Source of the DNA: Paenibacillus sp. FSL R7-0204
Lineage (GTDB): Bacteria > Bacillota > Bacilli > Paenibacillales > Paenibacillaceae
Assembly: GCF_038002225.1 (NCBI RefSeq)
Contig: NZ_JBBOCA010000001.1
Span: 4,402,001 to 4,466,000, forward strand
Direction of reading: 5' to 3'
Length of the DNA: 64,000 nt
This document shows, one piece after another, positions 9,025-17,225 of this stretch. The notes beneath the pieces were generated by a model, which searched no databases, was not told where the DNA came from, and was given only the letters and a program-made list of their open reading frames with translations. The position numbers and the translations under genes are program-made. Each line of letters starts with the position of its first letter. Positions within the stretch are counted from its first letter, which is position 1.

Positions 9025-9312
9025 ATGGCTATCTTATTACCGCAACAATTCTTCAATCTGCCGGCTTCTGTAGGTAAATCTTTCTATGAAAATCTGGCAG
9101 GTGGCATCAACGCTGCTGTGACTGTAAACAACAATTCCGGGTTCCCCGTGGATCTTGTTATTTACAGAGTCAATGCACCTGTGGTAACTTATATTATCCC
9201 TGCATTTAACAGTCTCACTCTTTCCGTTCATGCCCTGCTGGTCGCAGGACTTCTGAGCACAGCTGCCGGTGCAGTCTTCGGCACAATCGAAGTAGCAACC
9301 TCTGATTTCTAA
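9025..9312 (+). CDS. Small beta-rich protein, possibly a spore-surface or appendage-type subunit
   Basis: 95 residues, with an excellent AAGGAGG site seven bases before the ATG. The open frame extends upstream to 8938, but that part has no ribosome-binding site. The protein has no signal peptide and no cysteine. It alternates hydrophobic and polar residues (INAAVTVNNNSGFPVDLVIYRVN, then VTYIIPAFNSLTLSVHALL), which suggests a single beta-sandwich. The pattern of Asn-rich turn, strands and a xxFNSLTLSV step loosely recalls DUF3992 endospore-appendage subunits, but the N-terminal cysteines of that family are missing. A CATACGTTA box, like a sporulation sigma -10, lies about 60 bases upstream without a matching -35. 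The function is a guess; that the gene is real is likely. Confidence 0.75.
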   Translation: MAILLPQQFFNLPASVGKSFYENLAGGINAAVTVNNNSGFPVDLVIYRVNAPVVTYIIPAFNSLTLSVHALLVAGLLSTAAGAVFGTIEVATSDF

Positions 9313-9368
9313 TCTAATGTAAGAGTATCCCCCTCGTACTCTCTCATTAACATTCCCTTGTTAAGCAT

Positions 9369-9399
9369 CTCCGGCTGGTAGACGGCCGGGGGTGTTTTT
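9369..9399 (+). terminator. Terminator after the small beta-rich gene
   Basis: CTCCGGC pairs with GCCGGGG across a nine-base loop, followed by TGTTTTT. A second small hairpin (AGAGTA with TACTCT, 9321-9341) lies closer to the stop. Confidence 0.6.
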
Positions 9400-9426
9400 G
9401 CACGTTCAATAGAGAAGCAGCTGCTA

Positions 9427-10533
9427 TCAGAGCGTCTCTGATTCAGGCATAGGTCCGATATAAGTAGATTGTGGCCGGAAAATCCGGTTATGGGCTGACT
9501 GCTCCAGCAGATGGGCCGTCCAGCCGACAATTCTTCCCGCTGTGAACGTAGGCGTGAAGATCTCCGGCGCCAGCTTCAGCGCCTTCAGAATAGCCGCAGC
9601 ATAGAACTCTACATTGGTGAACAGGCGGCGGCCCGGCTTGTATTCCTCCAGCAACGCAACCGCTGTAGCCTCCACATGAAGCGCAAGATCAAAGTAGGCG
9701 TCCTTGCCGATCATCGTAAGAGTCGCAATCTGCAGCGCTTCAGCCCGCGGGTCCTTGGTCTTGTAGATCCGGTGCCCGAAGCCCATCAGCTTCTCCCCGG
9801 CCTCAAGCTTCCCTCTCAGCCAAGGCTCTGCGCGTTCCTTCGTCCCGATCTCCTCCAGCATCGATATCACTTCATACGGCGCGCCGCCATGCAGCGGACC
9901 CTTCATGGCCCCGATTGATCCGGCTACAGCCGCACATAGATCCGATTCCGTGGACAGCACCACCCGTCCGGCGAAGGTCGAGGCATTCATGCCATGCTCC
10001 ATGCAAAGGATCATATAGGCGCTAAGCGCCTTCACATGAGCCTCTTCAGGCAGCTTGCCTGTGAGCAGATACAGATAATTCGCGGCATGGCCGAGCTCAG
10101 GAAGCGATTTCAGCGGCGGCAATCCCTGAAGGCTGCGGTACCTGTAAGCTATGATCGCCGGAAGCATTGCCGTCAGCCGCACGGCCTGCTTCAGCGTGGG
10201 CGGCCAGGTAGCGTTCTCCTCATCCCCAAGCGCAGCCACTGCACTTTGTAATACCAGCATCAGCGGTACAGAAGCCGGATACAGATCAAGCATCTTGGAG
10301 AGATATTCAGGAATCGCTCTCTCCGCTGCCATTTGCGCCTTGAGCTGCGCCAGCTCCTCCGCATTAGGCAGGTGTCCGTTCCAGAGCAAATAAGCGACTT
10401 CTTCATAGCTTTTGCTCACCGCAAGCTCCTTCGCCCAGTGTCCACGGTACACCAGATACCCTTTCTCTCCATCTACCAATCCAATTGCTGTTTCTCCGGC
10501 AACTACGCCTTCTAATCCCGTTACTTTAGCCAT
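9427..10533 (-). CDS. citA: Citrate synthase, CitA type
   Basis: 368 residues, the size of the short Gram-positive citrate synthases that condense acetyl-CoA with oxaloacetate at the entry of the TCA cycle. Both catalytic histidines are in place: CMEHGMNASTF near residue 186 and MGFGHRIYKTKDPRAE near 251. The third catalytic position, Asp in most citrate synthases, is Glu here (TNVEFYAAAI). From memory, B. subtilis CitA also reads TNVEFYAA, so this marks the CitA lineage rather than damage. The N-terminus (GLVDGEKGYLVYRGHWAKELA) also matches CitA. It lies alone, downstream of an XRE-family regulator on the same strand. A methylcitrate synthase role is the main alternative. Confidence 0.9.
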   Translation of the reverse strand: MAKVTGLEGVVAGETAIGLVDGEKGYLVYRGHWAKELAVSKSYEEVAYLLWNGHLPNAEELAQLKAQMAAERAIPEYLSKMLDLYPASVPLMLVLQSAVAALGDEENATWPPTLKQAVRLTAMLPAIIAYRYRSLQGLPPLKSLPELGHAANYLYLLTGKLPEEAHVKALSAYMILCMEHGMNASTFAGRVVLSTESDLCAAVAGSIGAMKGPLHGGAPYEVISMLEEIGTKERAEPWLRGKLEAGEKLMGFGHRIYKTKDPRAEALQIATLTMIGKDAYFDLALHVEATAVALLEEYKPGRRLFTNVEFYAAAILKALKLAPEIFTPTFTAGRIVGWTAHLLEQSAHNRIFRPQSTYIGPMPESETL

Positions 10534-10658
10534 TATGTCTTTACCCCTTTTCCGGTCCCCGCAGGAAGAAATTCATCATATTAGGAGTATAAACTGCAAA
10601 ATCTATATTGCATATTTATAGTTTTTTATGAATCCATAAGAAAAATCTATCGCCTTCA

Positions 10659-11501
10659 TTACTTAAGCTCCATGAGCTGCTTCAGCTTGGCTTCTGTACC
10701 CGTTTCACCCGCTGGCGTGTAGATGCTGCAGCGCAGATCCGCTGCACCTTGCACTTGGAGGGAGGTGAGATGGAACAGCATTTTACCGGCTTTGGCATGC
10801 CGGAATTCGAGTACAACATCCGGTGCGGAGCTGACCCGGCTCTCTTCCCATAAATGATTGAATTCCGGATGCCGCTCCTTCATCTCCGCGATGAATTCAT
10901 CGTACCAGCTGTCCTCCAGGTATTGCCCATAGTAAGCGCGGAAGATCGATAAGTATCCCCGGACGAACTGCTCCCAATTTACCGCCAGCCGCCTGAACTC
11001 CTTGCGCTCGAACAGCAGTGAGATCATATTGCGCTGCTGTGGAGCCAGTTTGGCGAAATCAAGAAATACATGCGCCGCAGCCTCATTCCAGCCGACAATA
11101 CCGCAGTGCCGGTCCGAGATGATTGTCGGGCAGGTCTTCAGCTCCTGCAATATCTTCTGCAGGGACGGATGAATCACCGAAGGCTCCTCTTGGGTATAGT
11201 CTGCGACTCCCGGTCCGTTCTCCAGCGCCAGAGCGAACAAGTAACTCCGCTCATCCTTCGTCAGTTGAAGTGCTGCAGCAATACAATCAAGAACGGATGG
11301 AGACACTTTAATATCCCGCCCCTGCTCCAGCCAGGTATACCAGGTGCTGCTTACTCCGGAGAGCTGCGCCACTTCCTCGCGCCGGAGCCCGGGCGTCCGC
11401 CTGCGTGTGCCTTCCGGGAGCCCCGCCGCTGCCGGGGTGATGGCAGCGCGTCTTGCTTTCAGGAATTCCGATAATGCTTGAAGCCTGTTCTGATTGGACA
11501 T
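10659..11501 (-). CDS. XRE-family regulator with MmyB-like ligand-binding domain
   Basis: About 280 residues. Residues 1-75 hold the helix-turn-helix with the typical spacing RRTPGLRREEVAQLSGVSSTWYTWLEQGRD. The rest is the MmyB-like PAS-type domain (IVGWNEAAAHVFLDFAKLAPQQRNMISLLF, then a C-terminal GKMLFHLTSLQV strand) that is thought to bind fatty acids or other small hydrophobic ligands. The start was set at 11501 because AGGAGG lies seven bases upstream; the ATG at 11504 is also possible. The gene is divergent from fabF, with a near-perfect palindrome between them, so it probably controls itself and fabF. The family assignment is firm, the ligand unknown. Confidence 0.92.
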   Translation of the reverse strand: MSNQNRLQALSEFLKARRAAITPAAAGLPEGTRRRTPGLRREEVAQLSGVSSTWYTWLEQGRDIKVSPSVLDCIAAALQLTKDERSYLFALALENGPGVADYTQEEPSVIHPSLQKILQELKTCPTIISDRHCGIVGWNEAAAHVFLDFAKLAPQQRNMISLLFERKEFRRLAVNWEQFVRGYLSIFRAYYGQYLEDSWYDEFIAEMKERHPEFNHLWEESRVSSAPDVVLEFRHAKAGKMLFHLTSLQVQGAADLRCSIYTPAGETGTEAKLKQLMELK

Positions 11502-11543
11502 CATGCTTCCTCCTGCCATAACCTTCGTCTGTCAGTTAGTGTA

Positions 11544-11569
11544 GTAGTGATTATACTAGTATAAACTAC
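11544..11569. promoter_or_regulatory. Candidate operator between the XRE regulator and fabF
   Basis: TTATACTAGTATAA (11551-11564) is a perfect 14-base palindrome and is flanked by GTAGT and ACTAC in inverted orientation, giving a 26-base dyad. It lies about 45 bases from the regulator start and 70 from fabF, where an autoregulator of this divergent pair would be expected to bind. Confidence 0.6.
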
Positions 11570-11633
11570 AACTTGTAATAGGATAAGCAACATGAAAAAA
11601 TAAGCTTATTCAAAATAACAGGAGGAATAGCAA

Positions 11634-12872
11634 ATGGAACGTGTCGTGATTACAGGAATGGGTGTCATCTCCCCGCTCGGCAATACTGTGGACCAGTTCT
11701 GGAGCCGCCTTACAGCAGGAGAATCGGGGATTACGCCGATTGAATCTTTTGATACCACCCATTTCAAAACCAAGATCGCCGGCTCGGTGCAGGCCTTCGA
11801 CCCGGATGCCAGATTCGGCCGCAAGGAGGCCCGGCGGATGGACCGGTTCAGCCAGTTCGCGCTTGCCGCCGCAGAGGAGGCCTGGACACACTCCGGTCTC
11901 CGGCTGGAAGAGCTGGACCGGGAACGGCTGGGCGTCTATGTAGGCTCCGGCGTTGGCGGTATCCAGACGTTGATGGACCAGGGCGAGCTGCTTCGTTCCC
12001 GGGGGCCGGAGCGGGTAAGCCCTACCCTTATCCCGATGCTGATCTCCAATATGGCGGCAGCGATGATCAGCATCAAGCTCGGGGCACAGGGGCCTACACT
12101 CTCGCCGGTGACTGCCTGTTCCATCGGGAACACGGCCATTGGCGAAGCCTTCCGCCTGATCCGTTACGGCGGGGCCGATGTGATCATCGCCGGAGGGGCG
12201 GAAGCGGCGGTGACCGAGATTGCCCTGGCCAGCTTCGGCAATGCGACCGCCTTGTCTACCCGGAACGGGGAGCCGCAAGGGGCGAGCCGGCCTTTTGACC
12301 AGAACAGGGACGGATTTGTCATCGCGGAAGGCGGAGCTATTGTAATTCTGGAGTCCCTCTCCCATGCCCTGCGCAGAGATGCTGTCATCTATGGCGAGGT
12401 CACCGGATATGGCGCGAGTTCGGACGCTTATCATATGGTAGCCACCCATCCTGAGGGTGTAGGAGCCTACCAGGCGATGAAGCTGGCACTCAGCGAGGCC
12501 GGAATCACACCTGGGGAAGTAGATGTCATCAGCGCGCACGCGACCAGTACAATCGTCGGAGACCGTTCGGAGACTCTGGCTATTAAGAAGCTGTTCGGAG
12601 ATCAAGCCTACCGGATTCCGGTCACGGCGAACAAATCGATGACCGGACATGCCCTCGGCGCAGCCGGCGGTCTGGAAGCTATTGCCCTGCTGCTGAGCCT
12701 GCAAGAAGGGCTCATCCCGCCGACGATTAATCTGGAGCAGCAGGGCGAAGCCTGCGATCTGGATTATGTCCCTAACGTAGCCCGCCAAGCGGACCTTAAG
12801 ATCGGGATCTCCAATTCCTTTGGCTTCGGCGGCCACAACGCTGTAATCGTTCTGCGCAAGTATGAAGCATAA
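11634..12872 (+). CDS. fabF: Beta-ketoacyl-ACP synthase II
   Basis: 412 residues, normal for KAS II, which extends acyl-ACP with malonyl-ACP in fatty acid synthesis. The active-site cysteine is in SPVTACSIGNTAIGEA near residue 163. The two histidines are in SAHATSTIVGDRSE near 303 and in KSMTGHALGAAGG near 338. The C-terminal glycine loop NSFGFGGHNAV is intact. The first histidine motif reads AHATST where most FabF have AHGTST. AGGAGG lies seven bases before the ATG. No acyl-carrier or other fab gene is adjacent, so this is probably a second KAS under the divergent XRE/MmyB regulator rather than the housekeeping copy. FabF is well supported; that it is a paralogue is inference. Confidence 0.92.
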   Translation: MERVVITGMGVISPLGNTVDQFWSRLTAGESGITPIESFDTTHFKTKIAGSVQAFDPDARFGRKEARRMDRFSQFALAAAEEAWTHSGLRLEELDRERLGVYVGSGVGGIQTLMDQGELLRSRGPERVSPTLIPMLISNMAAAMISIKLGAQGPTLSPVTACSIGNTAIGEAFRLIRYGGADVIIAGGAEAAVTEIALASFGNATALSTRNGEPQGASRPFDQNRDGFVIAEGGAIVILESLSHALRRDAVIYGEVTGYGASSDAYHMVATHPEGVGAYQAMKLALSEAGITPGEVDVISAHATSTIVGDRSETLAIKKLFGDQAYRIPVTANKSMTGHALGAAGGLEAIALLLSLQEGLIPPTINLEQQGEACDLDYVPNVARQADLKIGISNSFGFGGHNAVIVLRKYEA

Positions 12873-12896
12873 TCGCATCTAATTCCTATATACAGC

Positions 12897-12935
12897 AAAC
12901 AGCGGACCGCCCATTCTAAGGGAGACCCGCTGTTT
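12897..12935. terminator. Hairpin between convergent fabF and GH43 genes
   Basis: AAACAGCGG pairs with CCGCTGTTT around a loop with an inner CCC/GGG pairing. Only three T follow on either strand, so it is a moderate terminator for both genes. Confidence 0.5.
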
Positions 12936-12988
12936 GTAATGGTTAAAGGTATGATGCCGGCTGCGGCTTTAATACTCGCAGGATCAGG

Positions 12989-14422
12989 TTACTTTTTCTC
13001 CGGTGACACATGGCTGCCCCAGACTGCAACGCCTTCTGCTGAAAGTGCCGTGAAGGTCATTACCTCGCTTGAAGCCGCTTCATTCCATTCCCGCAGGAAC
13101 ACCCCGCTGTACTCCGCACCCTCTATCGTCAGCTTCGCCATATGATCATTACTCAAGGCCCATGTACCTGTTACTGCCCCGCCTATCGTGCCGTCTGTGT
13201 TCAGCTCCACCAACTGCGACTCCGCCAGCTCAGCCGTAATCTCCTTGCCGTGGTTCACCAGCTTGTAAGCACCCGTCACCTGCTTGGCCGTGTACTTACC
13301 TATCTTCTCGCCGCCGTAACGGTGGGGTGCGACAACTGGCCAGCCCGCTTCGTTCATGAACATCTGGTGAACCCGAACCTCATGCTGTTCCCCAAGTCCA
13401 GGGAACCGGGTGTGGAAGATCAGATAATACTGCCCGCTCTTCTCATCATAATAGGCCGAATTATGTCCCGGGGAGACATAGCCTGTACCTGATCCGGCGG
13501 CTTCTTCAGCAGTATTCACAAATTCATAATTCCCCATCAGCTTCACGCCGTAAGGTGCGTAGGCCGGATCATCGAACAATACCCCAGGTGTCCCCTGCGC
13601 TTCCAGCATAGCCTTGCCTTCCGTGTCCTCGAACGGTCCAGCCGGATGCTTGGAACGGGCTACTCGGATATTATAACCGCCATTCGCATCAAGCCCGCCG
13701 TAAGAGAGGAACAGGTAGTAATAGTCCGTCTCCGGGCTATATAGCATATACGGCCCTTCAATCCGCGCATGATTCCCTCCGAGCAGCTTCTTGCCATAGC
13801 CCTGGCCCTCCAGCGGGAAGCCCGTAGCCGGGTCCAGCTCCAGGATGAAGATGCCGCCAGAGTAGGAGCCGTAGACCATCCACAGCTTGCCTTCCTTATC
13901 CCAAAACACATCAGGGTCCACCACATTCGGCTTCTCCGTAGCATCATAGACCTCTCCATCATCCCCGATGCCGGACATTCCCGATTTCAGAATAATGCCT
14001 TTATTCTTGTAAGGGCCTTCAATTTTATCGGCCACGGCAATACCTAGCGCCGACAGCGGAGAATCCCCCTTGCAGGCATCGTAATACATGTAGAACTTGC
14101 CGTCTGCCAATTGAATGACATCCGGTGCCCACAGCGTATCCGACTGGGCCCAGCTAAGCGTCTCGCTAAGCTCCTCCGTTACATTCGGTATCAGCACGTT
14201 ATCATCCGTCACGCCGGAAGAAATCTGCGTCCACGACATCAGGTCCTTGGATTTAGCCGAGGCCAGATGTGAACCGAACACATAATACGTATCCTCTACC
14301 TTAATCACAGAGGGATCGTGTACAGATACATTCCCGAACTCTGGCGGCCCTTCCGGATTCCCTCCACTGCATGCCGACAGCAGTGATAAGGATATCAACG
14401 CCGTTAAGGATCTTTTTCTCAT
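12989..14422 (-). CDS. Glycoside hydrolase family 43 lipoprotein (endo-arabinanase type)
   Basis: 477 residues. A lipoprotein signal peptide ends in the lipobox LLSAC at about residue 18, so the enzyme sits on the outer face of the membrane. Residues 30-330 are a five-bladed GH43 propeller: catalytic base Asp in SVHDPSVIK, the transition-state Asp in VVDPDVFWDKEGKLWMVYGS, and the acid Glu in HARIEGPYMLYSPETDYYYLF. Residues 370-470 form a lipocalin-like domain (VTGAYKLVNHGKEIT to GVAVWGSHVSPEK) often attached to arabinanases. The expected substrate is alpha-1,5-arabinan from plant pectin. GGGAGG lies ten bases upstream of the start. No transporter gene is adjacent. The exact linkage is inferred from the family. 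Confidence 0.92.
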   Translation of the reverse strand: MRKRSLTALISLSLLSACSGGNPEGPPEFGNVSVHDPSVIKVEDTYYVFGSHLASAKSKDLMSWTQISSGVTDDNVLIPNVTEELSETLSWAQSDTLWAPDVIQLADGKFYMYYDACKGDSPLSALGIAVADKIEGPYKNKGIILKSGMSGIGDDGEVYDATEKPNVVDPDVFWDKEGKLWMVYGSYSGGIFILELDPATGFPLEGQGYGKKLLGGNHARIEGPYMLYSPETDYYYLFLSYGGLDANGGYNIRVARSKHPAGPFEDTEGKAMLEAQGTPGVLFDDPAYAPYGVKLMGNYEFVNTAEEAAGSGTGYVSPGHNSAYYDEKSGQYYLIFHTRFPGLGEQHEVRVHQMFMNEAGWPVVAPHRYGGEKIGKYTAKQVTGAYKLVNHGKEITAELAESQLVELNTDGTIGGAVTGTWALSNDHMAKLTIEGAEYSGVFLREWNEAASSEVMTFTALSAEGVAVWGSHVSPEKK

Positions 14423-14543
14423 CTCATCATAACCTCCCTATGTATACCCTTACATTTTGCTGCGCAAATGAGATTAAGTCAACACTTTTATTTATATTAG
14501 TTAGTTTTGTTTTAGGTTTACATGAAATATAACATCCCATATA

Positions 14544-14577
14544 ACAAAAAACGCCAGGCCCCTGAAGGCCTGACGTT
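14544..14577 (-). terminator. Terminator of the OppD-type gene
   Basis: On the minus strand AACGTCAGGCC and GGCCTGGCGTT pair (one G-T) around TTCAGG, followed by TTTTTTGTT. Confidence 0.88.
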
Positions 14578-14594
14578 GATCTAATCAATCGAAC

Positions 14595-15665
14595 TTAGTA
14601 TTCGCTGCTGTTGCCGACAAGTACCGGCTCTGGATAAGCATTGCTCAAGACGCGGCGCTGTTTCTTCACGACATCCGGCGGCTCTACCGCTGGTGCCATC
14701 GGATGCATCAGCCAGGACTTCACAAGATGGGAGTCCGATACCTTGTACATTGGCGGTTCCTTCTCCATGTCGATCGCCATTGCATACGTGCTGCGCAGGG
14801 CAAAAGCATCACCCTTAGGCGGCTTGATCAGGTCGGGAGGTGTGCCCGGGATCGCTGTAAGCATCGAGCCCTTGCTCTCCAGACTTGGCATGGAAGCCAG
14901 CAGGCCCCATGTGTACGGATGTCTTGGATCGTAGAAGATCTCTTCTGCGGTACCCATTTCAACGATCTGTCCGGCATACATTACGGCAACACGGTCAGCC
15001 ATTCTCGCCACAACCCCAAGGTCATGGGTGATGAAAATGATCGCTGTATCAATCTTCTTCTGCAGGTCCTTCATTAGATCAAGGATCTGTGCCTGAATAG
15101 TTACGTCAAGCGCGGTTGTAGGCTCATCGGCAATCAGGAGCTTAGGGTTAGCAGCCAGTGCCATAGCGATTACAACACGTTGGCGCATCCCGCCGCTGAA
15201 TTCATGCGGATACTGCTGGAAACGGCGTTCCGGTGACGGAATCCCTACCAGATTAAGCAATTCAACGCCACGTTTGTAGGCAGCTTCCTTCGTGATATTC
15301 TCATGCTTGAACAGCACTTCCGTAATCTGCCGGCCAACCTTCATCATCGGGTTGAGTGAAGTCATCGGATCCTGGAAGATCATTCCGATTTCTTTGCCGC
15401 GGATCTTTTGCATCTGCTTCTCACTCTTGCCGATCAGATCTTGTCCATCGAACAAAATCTGTCCACGTTTATATTCGCCCGCAGGCTGAGGAACCAGCTT
15501 CATGACGGCTTGCGAGGTTACGCTCTTACCGGAACCGGATTCGCCAACAATCGCCAGTGTCTCCCCTTTATTTACATGAAAGCTGACACCACGGATTGCT
15601 TGAACTTCTCCTCCGCGTGTTCTGAATGATATAGCCAGGTCTTTTACCTCTAAAAGGCGCTCCAT
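14595..15665 (-). CDS. oppD: Oligopeptide ABC transporter ATP-binding subunit, OppD/DppD type
   Basis: 356 residues. Walker A is [12 protein letters not shown] near residue 41. The signature and Walker B are [18 protein letters not shown] and [12 protein letters not shown] near 160-185, and the switch histidine is in [16 protein letters not shown]. The extended C-terminal part ([17 protein letters not shown]) is the OppD-type domain. The partner would be two permeases and an OppF ATPase on the inner membrane face, but none of these genes is next to it, and a terminator follows immediately. The ATG at 15665 has GAGGGTG upstream; the frame continues to a TTG at 15692 without a site. A sigma-A-like promoter lies at 15738-15767. 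It may energise permeases encoded elsewhere. Confidence 0.9.
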   Translation of the reverse strand: MERLLEVKDLAISFRTRGGEVQAIRGVSFHVNKGETLAIVGESGSGKSVTSQAVMKLVPQPAGEYKRGQILFDGQDLIGKSEKQMQKIRGKEIGMIFQDPMTSLNPMMKVGRQITEVLFKHENITKEAAYKRGVELLNLVGIPSPERRFQQYPHEFSGGMRQRVVIAMALAANPKLLIADEPTTALDVTIQAQILDLMKDLQKKIDTAIIFITHDLGVVARMADRVAVMYAGQIVEMGTAEEIFYDPRHPYTWGLLASMPSLESKGSMLTAIPGTPPDLIKPPKGDAFALRSTYAMAIDMEKEPPMYKVSDSHLVKSWLMHPMAPAVEPPDVVKKQRRVLSNAYPEPVLVGNSSEY

Positions 15666-15737
15666 CCTGTCACCCTCTCTGTTTCTTTTCAAGTTATGAT
15701 CTTCATTCTTAATATCGAAAAAACACGCAATACTATT

Positions 15738-15767
15738 ATTTTATCTATCTTAGGGGGCTTACGTCAA
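15738..15767 (-). promoter_or_regulatory. Sigma-A-like promoter for the OppD-type gene
   Basis: On the minus strand TTGACG (15762-15767) and TAAAAT (15738-15743) are 18 bases apart, about 70 bases before the start codon. The rest of the 314-base gap between this gene and fabV shows no gene. Confidence 0.6.
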
Positions 15768-15979
15768 GATTTTTCTGAAAACGCCACCGTCAACAATCAT
15801 TATTCAGGGCCAGGCGTTACCACTACTATGAGAATACACGAAGAGCACATCCATAGCAAAATTCCTGACAGTTACGCGCATCATCTCCACATCCCTCCCT
15901 TTGCCAAAGAAAGTAGTCATCTGGTATGGTTATTTCAGCAGTCCCTGCATCCACCGATGAAAGCGAGGTAGCTATTCTA

Positions 15980-17170
15980 ATGATCATAAAACCGAGAACC
16001 CGCGGGTTCATCTGCACAACTGCCCACCCGGCAGGCTGTGCACAGCAGGTACAGGAGCAAGTGACCTATGTACTGAATCAAAAAAGGTTTACAGGTCCCC
16101 GCAATGTGCTCGTTATCGGCGCTTCAACCGGTTATGGGCTTGCCGCCCGAATTGCAGCAGCCTTCGGTGCTGGAGCAGCCACTGTAGGTGTCTATAGGCC
16201 GAGTACAGCCAGCGAGACACGAACTGCTTCCGCAGGCTGGTATAATTCCGCAGCGTTTGAGGAGATGGCCCATACAGCCGGCCTGCGCTCCTATAGCGTA
16301 TGCGGGGACGCTTTTACCGCTGAGACGAAAGAACGGACTATAGCGTTGATCCGCAGCGAGCTTGGACAGGTTGACCTTGTCATTTATAGCGTTGCCTCGG
16401 CACGCAGAACAGACCCGCAGACCGGAGAAGTTCATCAATCTGTGTTGAAGCCCATCGGCAGCCCTTATACCAATACAACCGTCAATTTCCATACCGGAGA
16501 ACTAAGCACCGTACAGATTGAACCGGCCACCGAAGCTGAAATCAATGATACAGTTCATGTGATGGGCGGGGAGGACTGGCAGCTATGGATTGAAGCGCTC
16601 CGGGATTCCGGCGTTCTGGCAGCAGATGCGGTTACCCTCGCCTTCTCCTATGTAGGTCCAGAGTTAACACAGGCTATCTACCGCGACGGGACCATCGGCC
16701 GGGCTAAAGACCATCTGGAAGCCACATCCATAGAGCTGAATGCAGAATTATCACGGAATGGCGGCCGCGCCTATGTGGCAGTCAGCAAGGGTCTGGTGAC
16801 CCAGTCGAGCTCGGCGATTCCTGTAGTTCCGCTGTACATTTCAGTCCTCTACAAGGTCATGAAAGATCAGGGAGTGCACGAAGGCTGTATTGAGCAAGCC
16901 TATCGGCTGTATACCGATTTCCTGTACAACCCTGAAGGGACTCCGGTAGATGCACAAGGGCGCATACGGATAGATGACCATGAGTTGAGCTATGCCGTGC
17001 AGACAGAAGTGGACCGGATCTGGCCCATGCTAAGCACGGAGAACGTCTACGAATATTCAGATCTTGCCGGTTACAGACGCGAGTTCTTCCAGCTGTTTGG
17101 CTTCGAATCCGGCGGCGTTGACTATGAAGCTGACACCGATCCGGTTGTTGCCATCCGCAACAGTTACTGA
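15980..17170 (+). CDS. fabV: Trans-2-enoyl-ACP/CoA reductase
   Basis: 396 residues, the standard FabV length. The N-terminus MIIKPRTRGFICTTAHPAGC is the family signature. NADH is bound by NVLVIGASTGYGLAARIA near residues 44-61. The catalytic Tyr-x8-Lys reads IYRDGTIGRAK near 233-243, as expected for FabV; FabI has Tyr-x6-Lys. The enzyme reduces the enoyl double bond in the last step of fatty acid elongation and is known to be insensitive to triclosan. The start at 15980 fits the family; the frame extends upstream to 15926 without homology. GCGAGG is the weak ribosome-binding site. A single gene, ending at a hairpin shared with the kinase gene. Confidence 0.95.
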   Translation: MIIKPRTRGFICTTAHPAGCAQQVQEQVTYVLNQKRFTGPRNVLVIGASTGYGLAARIAAAFGAGAATVGVYRPSTASETRTASAGWYNSAAFEEMAHTAGLRSYSVCGDAFTAETKERTIALIRSELGQVDLVIYSVASARRTDPQTGEVHQSVLKPIGSPYTNTTVNFHTGELSTVQIEPATEAEINDTVHVMGGEDWQLWIEALRDSGVLAADAVTLAFSYVGPELTQAIYRDGTIGRAKDHLEATSIELNAELSRNGGRAYVAVSKGLVTQSSSAIPVVPLYISVLYKVMKDQGVHEGCIEQAYRLYTDFLYNPEGTPVDAQGRIRIDDHELSYAVQTEVDRIWPMLSTENVYEYSDLAGYRREFFQLFGFESGGVDYEADTDPVVAIRNSY

Positions 17171-17186
17171 GGATCAACAGGTTATA

Positions 17187-17215
17187 AGGCCGGATCTCAA
17201 TAAGAGACCCGGCCT
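17187..17215. terminator. Hairpin between convergent fabV and kinase genes
   Basis: AGGCCGGATCTC pairs with GAGACCCGGCCT with one mismatch around a five-base loop. No long T run follows, so termination strength is uncertain. Confidence 0.5.
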
Positions 17216-17225
17216 CATAAGTATG

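Noticed and set aside
11610..12878. 422-residue open frame on the minus strand opposite fabF
   Set aside because: It mirrors fabF exactly, has no ribosome-binding site and a composition typical of an antisense shadow.
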